This document shows, piece by piece, positions 15,885 to 24,539 of a DNA stretch of 64,000 nt. The stretch is from JANNPJ01 sp965200525 (GTDB lineage: Bacteria; Actinomycetota; Actinomycetes; Actinomycetales; Kineosporiaceae), in the NCBI GenBank assembly GCA_965200525.1, contig OZ241368.1, positions 620,001 through 684,000 on the forward strand, given 5' to 3'. A model generated the notes under the pieces. The model worked only from the letters and a program-made list of their open reading frames with translations. It had not been told where the DNA came from and did not search any database. A program made the translations under genes and the position numbers. The first letter of the stretch is position 1; each line of letters opens with the position of its first letter.

Positions 15885-18253
15885 GCGCCGTCTGGCGGGC
15901 CTCCCGGGGGGCGGTCCGCCGCCGCCGGCTGCAGACGATCCTGATCGGCGTCGTCGTGGCCCTCTCGACCACCACGATCGTGATCGCGCTCGGCCTGCTG
16001 GCCGGCTCGTCGGCGCCGTTCGACCAGGCCTACGCCCGCCGCTCCGGCGCCCACCTGGTCGCCGCCTTCGACTCCGGCAAGGTCACCGCGGCCCAGCTGA
16101 CGGCCACCGGCAGCCGGGCCGGCGTCGAAGCCGCGGCCGGGCCGTTCGCCCAGGCCTCGGTCGACGTCACCGTCACCCCCGCGAACGCCGGCGCCGGCTC
16201 CGGGCCGCAGAGGCAGATGGTGGCCCCGCCTCAGTCGCAGGTCGTCGTCGGGCGAGCCGGCCCGGGCGGCCCGGTCGACAAGCTGAACCTCTGGCGCGGC
16301 CGTTGGGCCACCGGCCCCGGCGAGATCGTGCTGAACCAGAGCCCGGCCGGCCCGTCCCAGGGCACGATCTACCTGGGCTCGGACGCCATCGGAAGCAACT
16401 ACGCGATCACCGGCGGCCCTGGCCTGAAGGTCGTCGGCATCGCCTACACCGTCAGCCAGTCCGCCGACGGCTGGGTCGCCCCGGCCCAGATCGCGCAACT
16501 GCACCCGACCACTTTTCAGATGCTCTACCGCTTCACCCACGCCGCGACGGCCGCGCAGCTGAACGCCGACCGCGGCATCGTCACCGCCGGGCCGGCCGCC
16601 GCCGCGCTGCAGGGCTCGCAGTCGTACCTGACCCTGAGGGCCACCTTTGCCGCCCAGCCCAAAACGCTCGTCCCGTTCCTGATCGTGTTCGGCATCCTGG
16701 CCCTGGCCGTCGCCGTCCTGATCATCGTCAACGTGGTCAGCGGCGCCGTCGTGGCCGGGTTCCGGCACATCGGGGTGCTCAAGGCGCTCGGCTTCACGCC
16801 CACCCAGGTGATGGCCGTGTATCTGGCCATGGTGTCCATCCCGGCCGTAGCCGGCTGCGCCGTCGGCACGGTCCTGGGCAACCTGCTGGCCCGCCCGCTG
16901 CTGACCCGGGCCTTCCTCGACCTGGGCTCCGGCAGCATCGGCGTCCCGATCTGGGTGGACGTCGCGGCCCTGATCGGAACCCCGCTCGTCGTCGCGGCCT
17001 CAGCCCTGCTGCCCGCCCGCCGGGCCCGCAGCCTGTCGGCGACCGAGGCGATCAGCGCCGGCAGCACCCAGCACACCGGCCGGGGCCTGGCCGTCCAGCG
17101 ATGGCTCAGCGGCACCCGCCTGCCCCGCGCGGTCAGCCTCGGCCTCGGTCTGCCGTTCGCCCGGCCGGCCCGCAGCGCCCTGACCGCCGCCGCCGTCGTG
17201 CTCGGGGTCACCAGCGTGACCCTGGCCATCGGTCTGGCCAGCTCGATCGGCAGCTACGGCAAGGCCGCCGACCGCAGCGGCGCGGTGCAGGCCCAGTTCG
17301 TCAGCCCGCCCGGGCCGGACGGCGGCAACGGGACCGACCCGTCCGCGCTGAGCGACACCGCCGACGAGCAACTGATGCGCTCCACCCCGGGAGCTCGCTA
17401 CGTCAGCATCAGCGCCGACGTCCCGGTCCGCCAGGTCGGCAGCACCCAGGAGACCGCCGTGCGGTTCTACCGCGGCGACTCCGCTCACCTCGGTTACACC
17501 GTCCTGCAAGGACACTGGCCGACCGCCGCCGGCCAGGTTCTGGTCTCGGCCCGGATGCTGCTACAGCGATCCCTTTCCGTCGGTGACACCCTCACCCTGC
17601 AGGCTCAGAGTCGCCGGACCAGCGTGCAGATCGTCGGGGCGGCCATCTACAACGACGGCGACGTCATGCTCGCCGACTGGTCGACCCTCCCTCGCCTGGC
17701 CCCGGGCACCCGAGGCCAACTCTACGAGATCCAGCTCAAGCCAGGCACTTCCAGTACCAGCTACGAGAACGCCGTCAGCCAGGGCGACCCGCGGTTGATA
17801 CCCCAGTCACTGGACGACGTCGACTCCTTCATCGTCACCATGTTCATCGTCGTGACCCTGCTGACCCTGATGCTCGGGACCGTCTCGGCGCTCGGCGTGC
17901 TGAACACGGTGGTGCTCAACACCCGCGAGCGGCGGCGCGATCTGGGCATGCTCAAGTCCATCGGGATGACGCCGGGCCAGGTCGTGCTCATGCTGATGAC
18001 GTCGATGGCCGCGCTCGGCGCCGCCGGCGGGCTGATCGGCATCCCGATCGGGATCACCATCCACCACCTGGTCATCCCGGCCATGGCCCGGGCGGCCCAG
18101 GTCACCATCCCCGACTTCATGCTGCACGTCTACCACGTCGACATCCTGGCCCTGCTGGCTCTGGCCGGCATTGCCATCGCCGCGCTCGGCGCCTACCTGC
18201 CGGCGCGCTCGGCCGCGAAAGTCACCATCGCCCAGGTGCTGCACAACGAATAG
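15881..18253 (+). CDS. FtsX-family ABC permease (two FtsX domains)
   Basis: A 790-residue permease. An N-terminal TM helix (TILIGVVVALSTTTIVIALGL) and a large exterior domain lead into the first FtsX core (about 265-380; VPFLIVFGILALAVAVLIIVNVVSGAVVAGFRHIGVLKALGFT). A second TM and exterior domain precede the second FtsX core (about 650-785; TLMLGTVSALGVLNTVVLNTRERRRDLGMLKSIGMTPGQVVLML). This 10-TM-like duplicated layout matches mechanotransmission or lipoprotein/peptide-handling exporters rather than classic importers. Overlaps the ATPase gene by GTGA and ends at a strong terminator. Confidence 0.9.
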   Translation: MSAVWRASRGAVRRRRLQTILIGVVVALSTTTIVIALGLLAGSSAPFDQAYARRSGAHLVAAFDSGKVTAAQLTATGSRAGVEAAAGPFAQASVDVTVTPANAGAGSGPQRQMVAPPQSQVVVGRAGPGGPVDKLNLWRGRWATGPGEIVLNQSPAGPSQGTIYLGSDAIGSNYAITGGPGLKVVGIAYTVSQSADGWVAPAQIAQLHPTTFQMLYRFTHAATAAQLNADRGIVTAGPAAAALQGSQSYLTLRATFAAQPKTLVPFLIVFGILALAVAVLIIVNVVSGAVVAGFRHIGVLKALGFTPTQVMAVYLAMVSIPAVAGCAVGTVLGNLLARPLLTRAFLDLGSGSIGVPIWVDVAALIGTPLVVAASALLPARRARSLSATEAISAGSTQHTGRGLAVQRWLSGTRLPRAVSLGLGLPFARPARSALTAAAVVLGVTSVTLAIGLASSIGSYGKAADRSGAVQAQFVSPPGPDGGNGTDPSALSDTADEQLMRSTPGARYVSISADVPVRQVGSTQETAVRFYRGDSAHLGYTVLQGHWPTAAGQVLVSARMLLQRSLSVGDTLTLQAQSRRTSVQIVGAAIYNDGDVMLADWSTLPRLAPGTRGQLYEIQLKPGTSSTSYENAVSQGDPRLIPQSLDDVDSFIVTMFIVVTLLTLMLGTVSALGVLNTVVLNTRERRRDLGMLKSIGMTPGQVVLMLMTSMAALGAAGGLIGIPIGITIHHLVIPAMARAAQVTIPDFMLHVYHVDILALLALAGIAIAALGAYLPARSAAKVTIAQVLHNE

Positions 18254-18279
18254 CCAACCGGAGGGGACGGCGTCGGTCG

Positions 18280-18308
18280 CCGGCACCGGGATGCTCTCCC
18301 GGTGCCGG
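18280..18308. terminator. Strong bidirectional hairpin terminator
   Basis: CCGGCACCGGG / CCCGGTGCCGG, an 11-bp perfect stem with a 7-base loop, in the 68-bp gap between the convergent permease and secreted-protein genes. Confidence 0.7.
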
Positions 18309-18321
18309 TGGTCGGCGCCGA

Positions 18322-19362
18322 TCACCAGGCCGCGAGCAGCCTGGTGGTGTAGCGGTTGGCCTTCGGGAAGGGCGATTTCCAGTAACCACTCTGGCGGGCG
18401 ACCACGTTGTACTTGACCGTTTTGCCCGGGGCCATCTGGCGGACGTTTCCGAGCGCCGTCCCCAGGATGGTGCCGTTGGGGTTGTAGTAGGCGATGTCGA
18501 CGGACACGCCGCTGTTGTCCTGATCGCCACCCCGGGTGGTCGAGCCGGTGTTGGTCACGGTGCCGGTGTGCACCCGGTAGCCGTTCTTCATCACGATCGG
18601 CCCCGAGACCCGTTTCAGGCCGGCCAGGGAGACCGGGCCGATCACCGTCGTCCGGGCCGACAGCGAGTAGTGATCGTGAGCCTTCGACAGCTTCAGCGCC
18701 GACCCGGCCGACACGTGCAGCAGCCCGTACGGCGCCACCCGCCACTGCTGCAGGCTGAAACCGTCCTGAGCCAGCACGCGCCCGTCGGCGGCAACCGATT
18801 TCATCGCGACGAAGTCGACCCGCAACCAGGCGTTCGTCGTGTTGGCGAACTCTGCCACGATGAAGGGATAGCCGTTGTTGATCTTCGGCACGCTGAAGCT
18901 CTGCAGCGCCAGCGTCCCTTTCAGGGTGCGCAACCACAACCGGTACGGGGCCCGGGCCGACCCCTTGGTCGAGGCCACCCGGACGAAGTACGTGCCCGGG
19001 TCGGCGCTGAAGTAGATCCGCTCGAAACCCTTCCCGCGATGGTCGGACACGGCGATCCGGCTGCCGTCCTCGCGATAGACGGCCAGGTTGTAGTTCGCCG
19101 GCAGGGAGCCGAGCGTGACCACCTCCCGGCCGCGGCGGGTGATCACGTAGCGGAACCAGTCCTTGTCCTGGGCCGAGCTCAGCCGCTCACGCACCACCTG
19201 CTTGAGCGCGATCGCTGGGTCGTCGCGGGCCTGGGCCAGCGTGTCGGCCCGCTCCGGCCTGGTGCTCGCCGCCGCCGAACCGGCGCTCAGCCCCAGCCCC
19301 AGCAGAGCCGCCGGGACGGTGAGTACCGCCGTCATCCATACCGAGCGTCGCCGTTGACCCAT
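18322..19362 (-). CDS. Secreted protein with PPC-like and FxLYD-like domains
   Basis: A 346-residue exported protein. A signal peptide (QRRRSVWMTAVLTVPAALLGLGLSAGSAAAS) precedes a beta-sandwich resembling bacterial pre-peptidase domains (about 60-150; DWFRYVITRRGREVVTLGSLPANYNLAVY ... GTYFVRVAS). A middle region is followed by a C-terminal domain (about 255-335) with HTGTVTNTGSTT...VSVDIAYYNPNGTILGTALGNV, the FxLYD pattern. ATG 19362 has RBS GGGAGGAAT; the frame upstream is not a signal sequence. No catalytic motif seen, so probably a cell-surface or matrix-binding protein. Divergent from the caspase gene. Confidence 0.75.
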   Translation of the reverse strand: MGQRRRSVWMTAVLTVPAALLGLGLSAGSAAASTRPERADTLAQARDDPAIALKQVVRERLSSAQDKDWFRYVITRRGREVVTLGSLPANYNLAVYREDGSRIAVSDHRGKGFERIYFSADPGTYFVRVASTKGSARAPYRLWLRTLKGTLALQSFSVPKINNGYPFIVAEFANTTNAWLRVDFVAMKSVAADGRVLAQDGFSLQQWRVAPYGLLHVSAGSALKLSKAHDHYSLSARTTVIGPVSLAGLKRVSGPIVMKNGYRVHTGTVTNTGSTTRGGDQDNSGVSVDIAYYNPNGTILGTALGNVRQMAPGKTVKYNVVARQSGYWKSPFPKANRYTTRLLAAW

Positions 19363-19494
19363 CGGATTCCTCCCACCCGCTCCTCCGTGCTCACAGAGGT
19401 CGGCAAAAGCTACCCGATGCGGGCAGGCCTGACTATGCGCCCGGGCGGAGCCAGCCCGCGACCGAGGCCAGCGTTCCGGCACCGCTCTCCTGCT

Positions 19495-19514
19495 CGACCT
19501 GGCCGGCCAGGTCG
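19495..19514. promoter_or_regulatory. 20-bp perfect palindrome upstream of the caspase gene
   Basis: CGACCTGGCCGGCCAGGTCG, 83 bp before the caspase GTG, in the divergent region. Two TGATCA sites follow at 19537 and 19548, one helical turn apart, then TACCCT (19559-19564), a plausible -10. Likely operator; regulator unknown. Confidence 0.55.
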
Positions 19515-19596
19515 GCGACGGTCGTGGTCAAGCAGCTGATCAAGCGGTGATCATGGACTACCCTCGGAACCGTCATCCGGGGTGAGGAGGCGAGTT

Positions 19597-21027
19597 GTGC
19601 CGACGTCAGACGTCACGGACCGCCTCTCCGGTCGCCGGCTGGCCCTGGTCATCGGCACCAGCACCTACGCCGACCCGTCGCTGCGGCAGTTACGGGCACC
19701 GGCCCAGGACGCCGTCGACCTTGAGGCTGTACTGGCCGACCCGCAGATCGGGGCCTTCAGCGTCACCGCGGTGGTAGACGGCACCGGTCAGCAGGTCCGC
19801 CTGGCCGTCGGTGACTTCCTGGCCGACCGGCAGCCGAACGACCTGCTCCTGATCTACCTGTCCTGCCACGGCCTGGTCGACCTGCGCCGGCGTCTCTACT
19901 TCGCCGCCTCCGACACCCGCAAGGACCGGCTGGCCGCCACCGGCGTGGAGGCCGAGTGGCTGCTCGACCAGCTCGACGACTGCCGGGCCCGGCGCCAGGT
20001 GGTCATCCTCGACTGCTGTTTCAGTGGCGCGTTCGCCCAGCGCGGCAAGGGGGACGGCGACCTCGGCCTGGGCGAACGGTTCTCCGGGCAGGACCGCGGC
20101 CGGGTCGTGCTGACGGCGTCGCGGGCCAGCGAGTACTCGTTCGAGGGCGAGCCGGTACCGGGCACGGCCATCCCCTCGTCGGTGTTCACCAGCGCCCTGG
20201 TCGCCGGGCTGCGCACGGGCGAGGCCGATCTGGACCGGGACGGCTACGTCAGCGTGGACGACGCCTACGGCTACATCTTCGACCAGGTACGCAGCGGCGA
20301 CGCCCAGCAGACCCCGCAGCGCTGGCTGTACGGCGCCGAGGGTTCGATCACCCTGGCCCGCAACACCAACCCCGACGCCGTCCGCCCGCGCCAACCGGCC
20401 GCGGCGCCGGGGACCCCCGTCGCGGCCAGCCCGGCGGGCGCGAACTCTCTCGTGCGCCAGGTCGTGGCCACCTGGCCCGGCCGGCTCTTGCTCACGGCCG
20501 GCGCATCGGCGCTGGCGGCCGTGGTCGCGCTGCTGGTGCTGCGGGGTCAGGACGACTCCTCGGCCTGGCGGCTGGTCGCGAAGAACCCGGGAGTCAACGG
20601 CGTCAATCCGGCGTGCACCGTGACCGTCACCAACCGCCGCACCCACGAGCAGCGGATCATCAGCGACGTCTACGGCCAGGAGACGTACATCATGCAGCAC
20701 TCCGGGCAGTACACCTGGAGCCAGGACGTCCCGGGATGCACCGCCACCGCGGTGGCCGGGCCGGGAACCGTACGCCCCCCGCTGCTGGCGGCCGGCACGA
20801 CCGGCGACTCGCCGTCGTTCATCGCCCACGGCCGGATCAACGTCAAGGTGGAACAAACCAATCAGTCCGAATGCCACCTGGCCCTCTACGGCACCGAGTC
20901 CGGCCAGGCTCTCGACGAGAAGACCGCAACCGCGGTCGACACCACGATCACCCTCGACCCGCAGGGGGTCTCGCCGGTTTACATCGCCGAAGTCTATTGC
21001 AACGTAAGAATTTTCGATGCTCAATGA
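19597..21027 (+). CDS. Caspase-fold (peptidase C14, orthocaspase-like) membrane protein
   Basis: A 476-residue protein with an N-terminal caspase-like domain (about 12-255): RRLALVIGTSTY strand, catalytic H91 (YLSCHG) and catalytic C141 (ILDCCFSG). Cleavage after Arg or Lys is usual for bacterial members. An EF-hand-like loop (D211, D213, D215, D221 in DLDRDGYVSVDDAY) suggests calcium dependence. A Pro/Ala linker and one TM helix (about 297-316) follow, then a roughly 155-residue C-terminal region with Cys-containing beta strands. GTG 19597 has GAGGAGG seven bases upstream, better than the GTG at 19582 that lies inside it. It could act in controlled proteolysis or cell death; partners unknown. 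Confidence 0.88.
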   Translation: MPTSDVTDRLSGRRLALVIGTSTYADPSLRQLRAPAQDAVDLEAVLADPQIGAFSVTAVVDGTGQQVRLAVGDFLADRQPNDLLLIYLSCHGLVDLRRRLYFAASDTRKDRLAATGVEAEWLLDQLDDCRARRQVVILDCCFSGAFAQRGKGDGDLGLGERFSGQDRGRVVLTASRASEYSFEGEPVPGTAIPSSVFTSALVAGLRTGEADLDRDGYVSVDDAYGYIFDQVRSGDAQQTPQRWLYGAEGSITLARNTNPDAVRPRQPAAAPGTPVAASPAGANSLVRQVVATWPGRLLLTAGASALAAVVALLVLRGQDDSSAWRLVAKNPGVNGVNPACTVTVTNRRTHEQRIISDVYGQETYIMQHSGQYTWSQDVPGCTATAVAGPGTVRPPLLAAGTTGDSPSFIAHGRINVKVEQTNQSECHLALYGTESGQALDEKTATAVDTTITLDPQGVSPVYIAEVYCNVRIFDAQ

Positions 21028-21049
21028 GCCCCACGAACGGGACGACGAC

Positions 21050-21433
21050 GTGACCGACCTGAACACGACCTACCGTCGCTACGTCGATGCCTTGAACGAA
21101 CGACGCTTCGATGATCTCGACCAGTTCGTCCACGACCAGCTCACCTACAACGACGCGTCGCTCACCCGCGAGCAGTACGCCTCGATGCTGGCGGCGGATG
21201 TCGCCGCGATCCCGGACCTGCACTACGACATCCACCTGCTGGTGGTCAATGACGATCACGTCGCCGCCCGCCTGTGGTTCGACTGCACCCCGCATAGAAC
21301 GTTTCTCGGTATCGAGCCGAACGGCAGCCGGGCCGCGTTCGCCGAGCACGTGTTCTACCGCTTCCGCGAGGGGCGCATCGAGCACGTCTCGTCCCTCCTG
21401 GACACCGACGCGATCCGGCGTCAACTGACCTGA
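21050..21433 (+). CDS. SnoaL/NTF2-like small protein
   Basis: A 127-residue cone-fold protein of the SnoaL/NTF2-like group: TDLNTTYRRYVDALNERRFDDLDQFV at the N-terminus, DLHYDIHLLVVNDDHVAARLWF strands, and a C-terminal FYRFREGRIEHVSSLLD strand pair. Members are polyketide cyclases, ester hydrolases or non-enzymatic binders, so no reaction is assigned. Homology begins at the GTG at 21050; an in-frame ATG at 21017 would overlap the caspase gene by 11 bases and is also possible. Probably transcribed with the caspase gene. Confidence 0.75.
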   Translation: MTDLNTTYRRYVDALNERRFDDLDQFVHDQLTYNDASLTREQYASMLAADVAAIPDLHYDIHLLVVNDDHVAARLWFDCTPHRTFLGIEPNGSRAAFAEHVFYRFREGRIEHVSSLLDTDAIRRQLT

Positions 21434-21443
21434 CGCGCGCCCG

Positions 21444-21611
21444 TCATCGGTTCAGCAGGGTGTGGAAGAAGACGCCGACGGCGGCGAACGTCGACTTGAT
21501 GTGATCCCAGGCGTTGGCCGTGACATTGGCCGAGCCGACCGGGTCGGTGATCACGGCGTACACAACGAACGCGATGACCAGGGCAATAAGTACCTTGCGC
21601 CACAAGGGCAT
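21444..21611 (-). CDS. 55-residue single-pass membrane protein
   Basis: A small gene: ATG at 21611, TGA at 21444. The product starts MPLWRKVLIALVIAFVVYAV, a positive-inside TM helix, then ITDPVGSANVTANAWDHIK and an amphipathic tail ending FFHTLLNR. Short proteins of this build (basic start, one helix, a D/QP-G-A-A-N-like turn, amphipathic helix) are familiar in actinobacteria, as far as I recall, and have no assigned role. Strong third-position G/C bias supports coding. It lies between the convergent SnoaL gene and the hydrolase gene, with a weak GGAA upstream. Confidence 0.7.
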   Translation of the reverse strand: MPLWRKVLIALVIAFVVYAVITDPVGSANVTANAWDHIKSTFAAVGVFFHTLLNR

Positions 21612-21714
21612 GGGAGCATTTCCGAATCTGGAAGGCGCCCGACGGCCGGGTCAGCTCAGGAGACACCGCGGCGCCGCCCGGATCGAAGGATTCGACCCTG
21701 ACGGCCCCGGGCGA

Positions 21715-22551
21715 CTACTTGGCCAGGAAGTCGAGCACGGCCTGGTTCCACTCGTCCGGGTGGCTGACGTTGCATCCGTGCGGGGCGCCGGCGATCAGGT
21801 GCAGCTCACTGCCCGGGACGGCCGCATGGGTCCGCTTGCCCGAGCCTTCGAACGGAACGGTGCCATCGCCGTCCCCGTGCAGTATCAGGGTCGGGACCGA
21901 CACCTTGGTGAGGTCGTCGCGGAAGTCGGTGTTGCCGAAGGCGGCCATGCAGGCCAGAGCAGCCACCTTGCTGGATTGCAGGCAGAGCGCCAGCGCTTCC
22001 TGGCGCTGTTCCCCGGTCACCTTCAGCACACCGTCCACCGAGAAGAACTCGGTGGTGAACTGGTCGTAGAACTTCTCCTGGTCAGCGGTGAGGTTCGCGG
22101 TCCACTCGGCAGCCTGGCTCTGCTCGAGCGGGCCGTCGGGGTTGTCCGGGGTCTTGGCCAGGTAGGGCGGGACGGCCGAGGCGAACACGACGCTGCGCAG
22201 CCGCTCGGACCCGTACGCGGTGAAGTAGCGGGCCACCTCGCCGCCGCCCATGGAGAACCCCACCAGCGTGACGTCGTTCAGGCCCAGCTCGCTCAGCAGG
22301 GTGTGCAGATCCTCGGCGAAGGTGTCGTAGGTGTAGCCGGTCTTGGGCTTGTCGCTGCGCCCGAAGCCACGACGGTCGTAGGTGATGACTCGGTAGCCGG
22401 CGGCCTGCAGGACCGGAACCTGCAGCTTGAACGATTCGCCGGACAGCGGCCAACCGTGGATCAGGACCACCGGGCGCCCGGAGCCACCGGTGTCGTCGAC
22501 GTGCAGGTTGGTGTTCTTGAAGAAGCCGTGATGGGCCGTTATCTCGGTCAA
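21715..22551 (-). CDS. Alpha/beta hydrolase (non-heme chloroperoxidase-like)
   Basis: A 278-residue alpha/beta hydrolase. Oxyanion region VVLIHGWPLSGESF, YDRRGFGRSDKP, nucleophile S100 (GFSMGGGE), acid D229 (HGDGDGTVP) and His258 (AGAPHG) form the triad. The wording matches cofactor-free chloroperoxidases/esterases, whose biological reaction is usually ester or lactone hydrolysis (perhydrolysis in vitro). The start is TTG 22551 with GAGGAG six bases upstream. A 12-bp palindrome lies just beyond the RBS. No signal peptide. Confidence 0.9.
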   Translation of the reverse strand: MTEITAHHGFFKNTNLHVDDTGGSGRPVVLIHGWPLSGESFKLQVPVLQAAGYRVITYDRRGFGRSDKPKTGYTYDTFAEDLHTLLSELGLNDVTLVGFSMGGGEVARYFTAYGSERLRSVVFASAVPPYLAKTPDNPDGPLEQSQAAEWTANLTADQEKFYDQFTTEFFSVDGVLKVTGEQRQEALALCLQSSKVAALACMAAFGNTDFRDDLTKVSVPTLILHGDGDGTVPFEGSGKRTHAAVPGSELHLIAGAPHGCNVSHPDEWNQAVLDFLAK

Positions 22552-22563
22552 CTCTGTCTCCTC

Positions 22564-22575
22564 ACGTGATCACGT
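22564..22575. promoter_or_regulatory. 12-bp palindrome upstream of the hydrolase
   Basis: ACGTGATCACGT, 12 bp from the hydrolase start codon and partly over its RBS. Candidate operator for an unknown regulator. The rest of the 277-bp gap to 22829 shows no gene I can support. Confidence 0.4.
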
Positions 22576-22828
22576 AATGACAGCTGACGTCCGGACGGCG
22601 ACCCGAACCCGTGGGGAAACTACCGGGTTCATCGGCGGGTGCCACTCGACCGGGAAGGCCACCGGCCGGGTTCGGCTGATTCGCCCCAAAATGCTCTAGC
22701 CACAGCCCGAGTCGAGGTGGACGATGGAGACATCAGCGGTGCAGACACGCGGCCGGTTGACACGACGACGCGCCCTGACCGAGGGTGCGCTCGATCCGCC
22801 GATGGTTCTGGACCAATGGAGGTTCAGC

Positions 22829-23113
22829 ATGTCGCAGCCCACCCCCAAATCAGTGATCTCCGGCGTCGCGTACCGCATCGTGAGTGTGGGCGAACAGCCC
22901 TGCAGTGACCTGTCGGAGTTCGACGGTGACGACCTGCAGTTCGAGATCGACAACAACGGGCCCTACACCGCCCGAGGCTGTGGCTCGATCGACGGCGAGA
23001 GCGTCCGGTTCTTCGAGAAGGATCGCCACGGCGTGGGGCGCGACATCAGGGTGTGGCGCATCACCCGCACGCCGGAGGGCACCTTCGTCGCCGAGCACGA
23101 AGTATCTCTCTGA
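22829..23113 (+). CDS. Small protein of unknown function (94 aa)
   Basis: A 94-residue soluble, acidic protein (SQPTPKSVISGVAYRIVSVGEQPCSDLSEFDGDDL...). Predicted mostly beta, with two Cys (PCSD, RGCGSID) and an HGVGRDIRVWRITRT segment. ATG 22829 is preferred to 22724 because ATGGAGG lies seven bases upstream and the earlier part looks non-coding. Isolated between the hydrolase and MOSC genes. No family recognised. Confidence 0.6.
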   Translation: MSQPTPKSVISGVAYRIVSVGEQPCSDLSEFDGDDLQFEIDNNGPYTARGCGSIDGESVRFFEKDRHGVGRDIRVWRITRTPEGTFVAEHEVSL

Positions 23114-23293
23114 TCTTCAGACGTCCGCGGGCCTGGTGCCTCCGCGCCCGGCGCTGGACCCGTCTTGACGCCGAGGTGACAGCGTCGGGAGACTGATCCA
23201 GCCGGACGAGGGGCACTGCGACGGATTCGATCCGCCACGCTCGCTCGGCGTCCTCGTCGGACCAAGGGTGCCTCCCGCTGAGGAGGCCCCTAC

Positions 23294-24184
23294 GTGTCCC
23301 GCCCCACCGATGCCACCCCTGCACCCCGTTCGGGCTCGACCCCCGGTTCGGACCGGCCATCTGCCTCAGTCGTGCAGTTGACTTCGTACCCGATCAAGGG
23401 CTGTGCCGGCGTCGCGATGGCGCAGGCGCAGATGACGTCGGCCGGCCTGCCGCACGACCGCAGCTTCATGGTCGTGGGTCCCGGCGGGGAGTTCCGCAGC
23501 CAGCGCCGCGATCCGCGACTGGCCGTGATCCACCCCGAGGTCAGTGCCGATTCGCAGCACCTGACGCTGCAGGCACCCGGCATCCAGAACCTCACCGTGC
23601 CCATCACCTACGACGGTCCCCGCTGTGCCGTCACCCTGTTCGGCGATCCGTTCGCCGGCATCGACCAAGGCGATGCCGTCGCTGACTGGCTGACGCAGGC
23701 GCTCGGGCCGTCGAGCCGCCTGGTGCGGGTACCGCCTGATCACCAGCGGGTCTCTGACGGCCGGATGCCGGGCACCTCGGGTTACGCCGACAGTTGCGCC
23801 GTCCACCTGATCGCCCGCTCGTCCCTGGACCGGCTCAACGAGCAGCTGATCGACAGCGGTGCCCAGCCGGTGCCGATGAGCCGGTTTCGGCCCAACATCG
23901 TCGTCGACGGCTGGCTCGAGCCCCACACCGAGGACGCCGCCCGTGAGATCACCATCGGGGGCACCGACCTGGCCTACGCCAAGCCGGCGATCCGCTGCGT
24001 CGTCACCACCATCGATCAGAAGTCCGGCGAGCGCCGGGGCTCCGACGTACTGCGTGCCCTCGCGTCGTACCGACGCACCACCGGCGGGCTGTCGTTCGGC
24101 GTCAAGCTCGCCGTGTTGCGGCCCGGCCCGCTGGGCCTGGGCCAGCAGGTCACCGTGACGCGGTGGGGAGAGTCAGAGTTCTGA
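23294..24184 (+). CDS. MOSC-domain protein (YcbX/mARC-like molybdoenzyme)
   Basis: A 296-residue protein with an N-terminal MOSC beta-barrel (about 26-130; VVQLTSYPIKGCAGVAMAQAQ, GLPHDRSFMVV) and a C-terminal MOSC domain (about 145-290; ADSCAVHLIA, RFRPNIVVDG). C235 in AIRCVVTTID sits where mARC and YcbX ligate the sulfite-oxidase-type molybdenum cofactor, so it probably reduces N-hydroxylated compounds with an electron-transfer partner. GTG 23294 has TGAGGAGG upstream. The 180-bp gap before it holds nothing I can support. No ferredoxin domain is fused here, unlike E. coli YcbX. Confidence 0.87.
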   Translation: MSRPTDATPAPRSGSTPGSDRPSASVVQLTSYPIKGCAGVAMAQAQMTSAGLPHDRSFMVVGPGGEFRSQRRDPRLAVIHPEVSADSQHLTLQAPGIQNLTVPITYDGPRCAVTLFGDPFAGIDQGDAVADWLTQALGPSSRLVRVPPDHQRVSDGRMPGTSGYADSCAVHLIARSSLDRLNEQLIDSGAQPVPMSRFRPNIVVDGWLEPHTEDAAREITIGGTDLAYAKPAIRCVVTTIDQKSGERRGSDVLRALASYRRTTGGLSFGVKLAVLRPGPLGLGQQVTVTRWGESEF

Positions 24185-24215
24185 CGATGTATCACCTGGG
24201 TCGGCCAAATCCTCA

Positions 24216-24243
24216 TTGCCAGGCAGCAAGTGGTGCCTAGAGT
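24216..24243 (+). promoter_or_regulatory. Sigma-70-type promoter, TTGCCA-16-TAGAGT
   Basis: -35 TTGCCA (24216-24221), 16-bp spacer, -10 TAGAGT (24238-24243). Predicted start near 24250, a few bases before the ATG at 24256. Confidence 0.5.
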
Positions 24244-24255
24244 GCGGGAGTACCC

Positions 24256-24525
24256 ATGTTTAGAGGCCTGACCACCGGCGTGCGAGCCCGACTCGTACTG
24301 GAGACCGCCACCTCGGCCCTGACGGCCGGCCTGGCGATCGTGACCCTGATCTCCCGGGAATGGATCGAGGCGCTGACCGGCACGGACCCGGACGGCGGTT
24401 CGGGAGCCCTGGAGTGGGCGCTGGTCGTGGTCCTCGCGCTGGTGGCCGTGGCCTGCGCGCTGATCGCCCGGGCCGACCTGCGGCGGGCCCGACGCGGCGC
24501 CTCGATCGCGCCCACCTCCGCCTGA
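24256..24525 (+). CDS. Two-helix small membrane protein
   Basis: An 89-residue protein with two TM helices (LVLETATSALTAGLAIVTLI; LEWALVVVLALVAVACALIA) joined by a loop with the conserved-looking WIEALTGTDPDGGSGALEW. Proteins of this pattern are common in actinobacteria and are sometimes labelled ABC permease without good reason. A GGGAG lies before the ATG. It ends 14 bp before the Asp-box protein gene, so the two may be co-transcribed. Function unknown. Confidence 0.75.
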   Translation: MFRGLTTGVRARLVLETATSALTAGLAIVTLISREWIEALTGTDPDGGSGALEWALVVVLALVAVACALIARADLRRARRGASIAPTSA

Positions 24526-24539
24526 ACCCGGCCGTCACG

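Noticed and set aside
22724..22828. N-terminal extension of the 94-residue protein from an ATG at 22724
   Set aside because: Arg/Thr-rich, poor coding bias, and a better RBS stands before the ATG at 22829.
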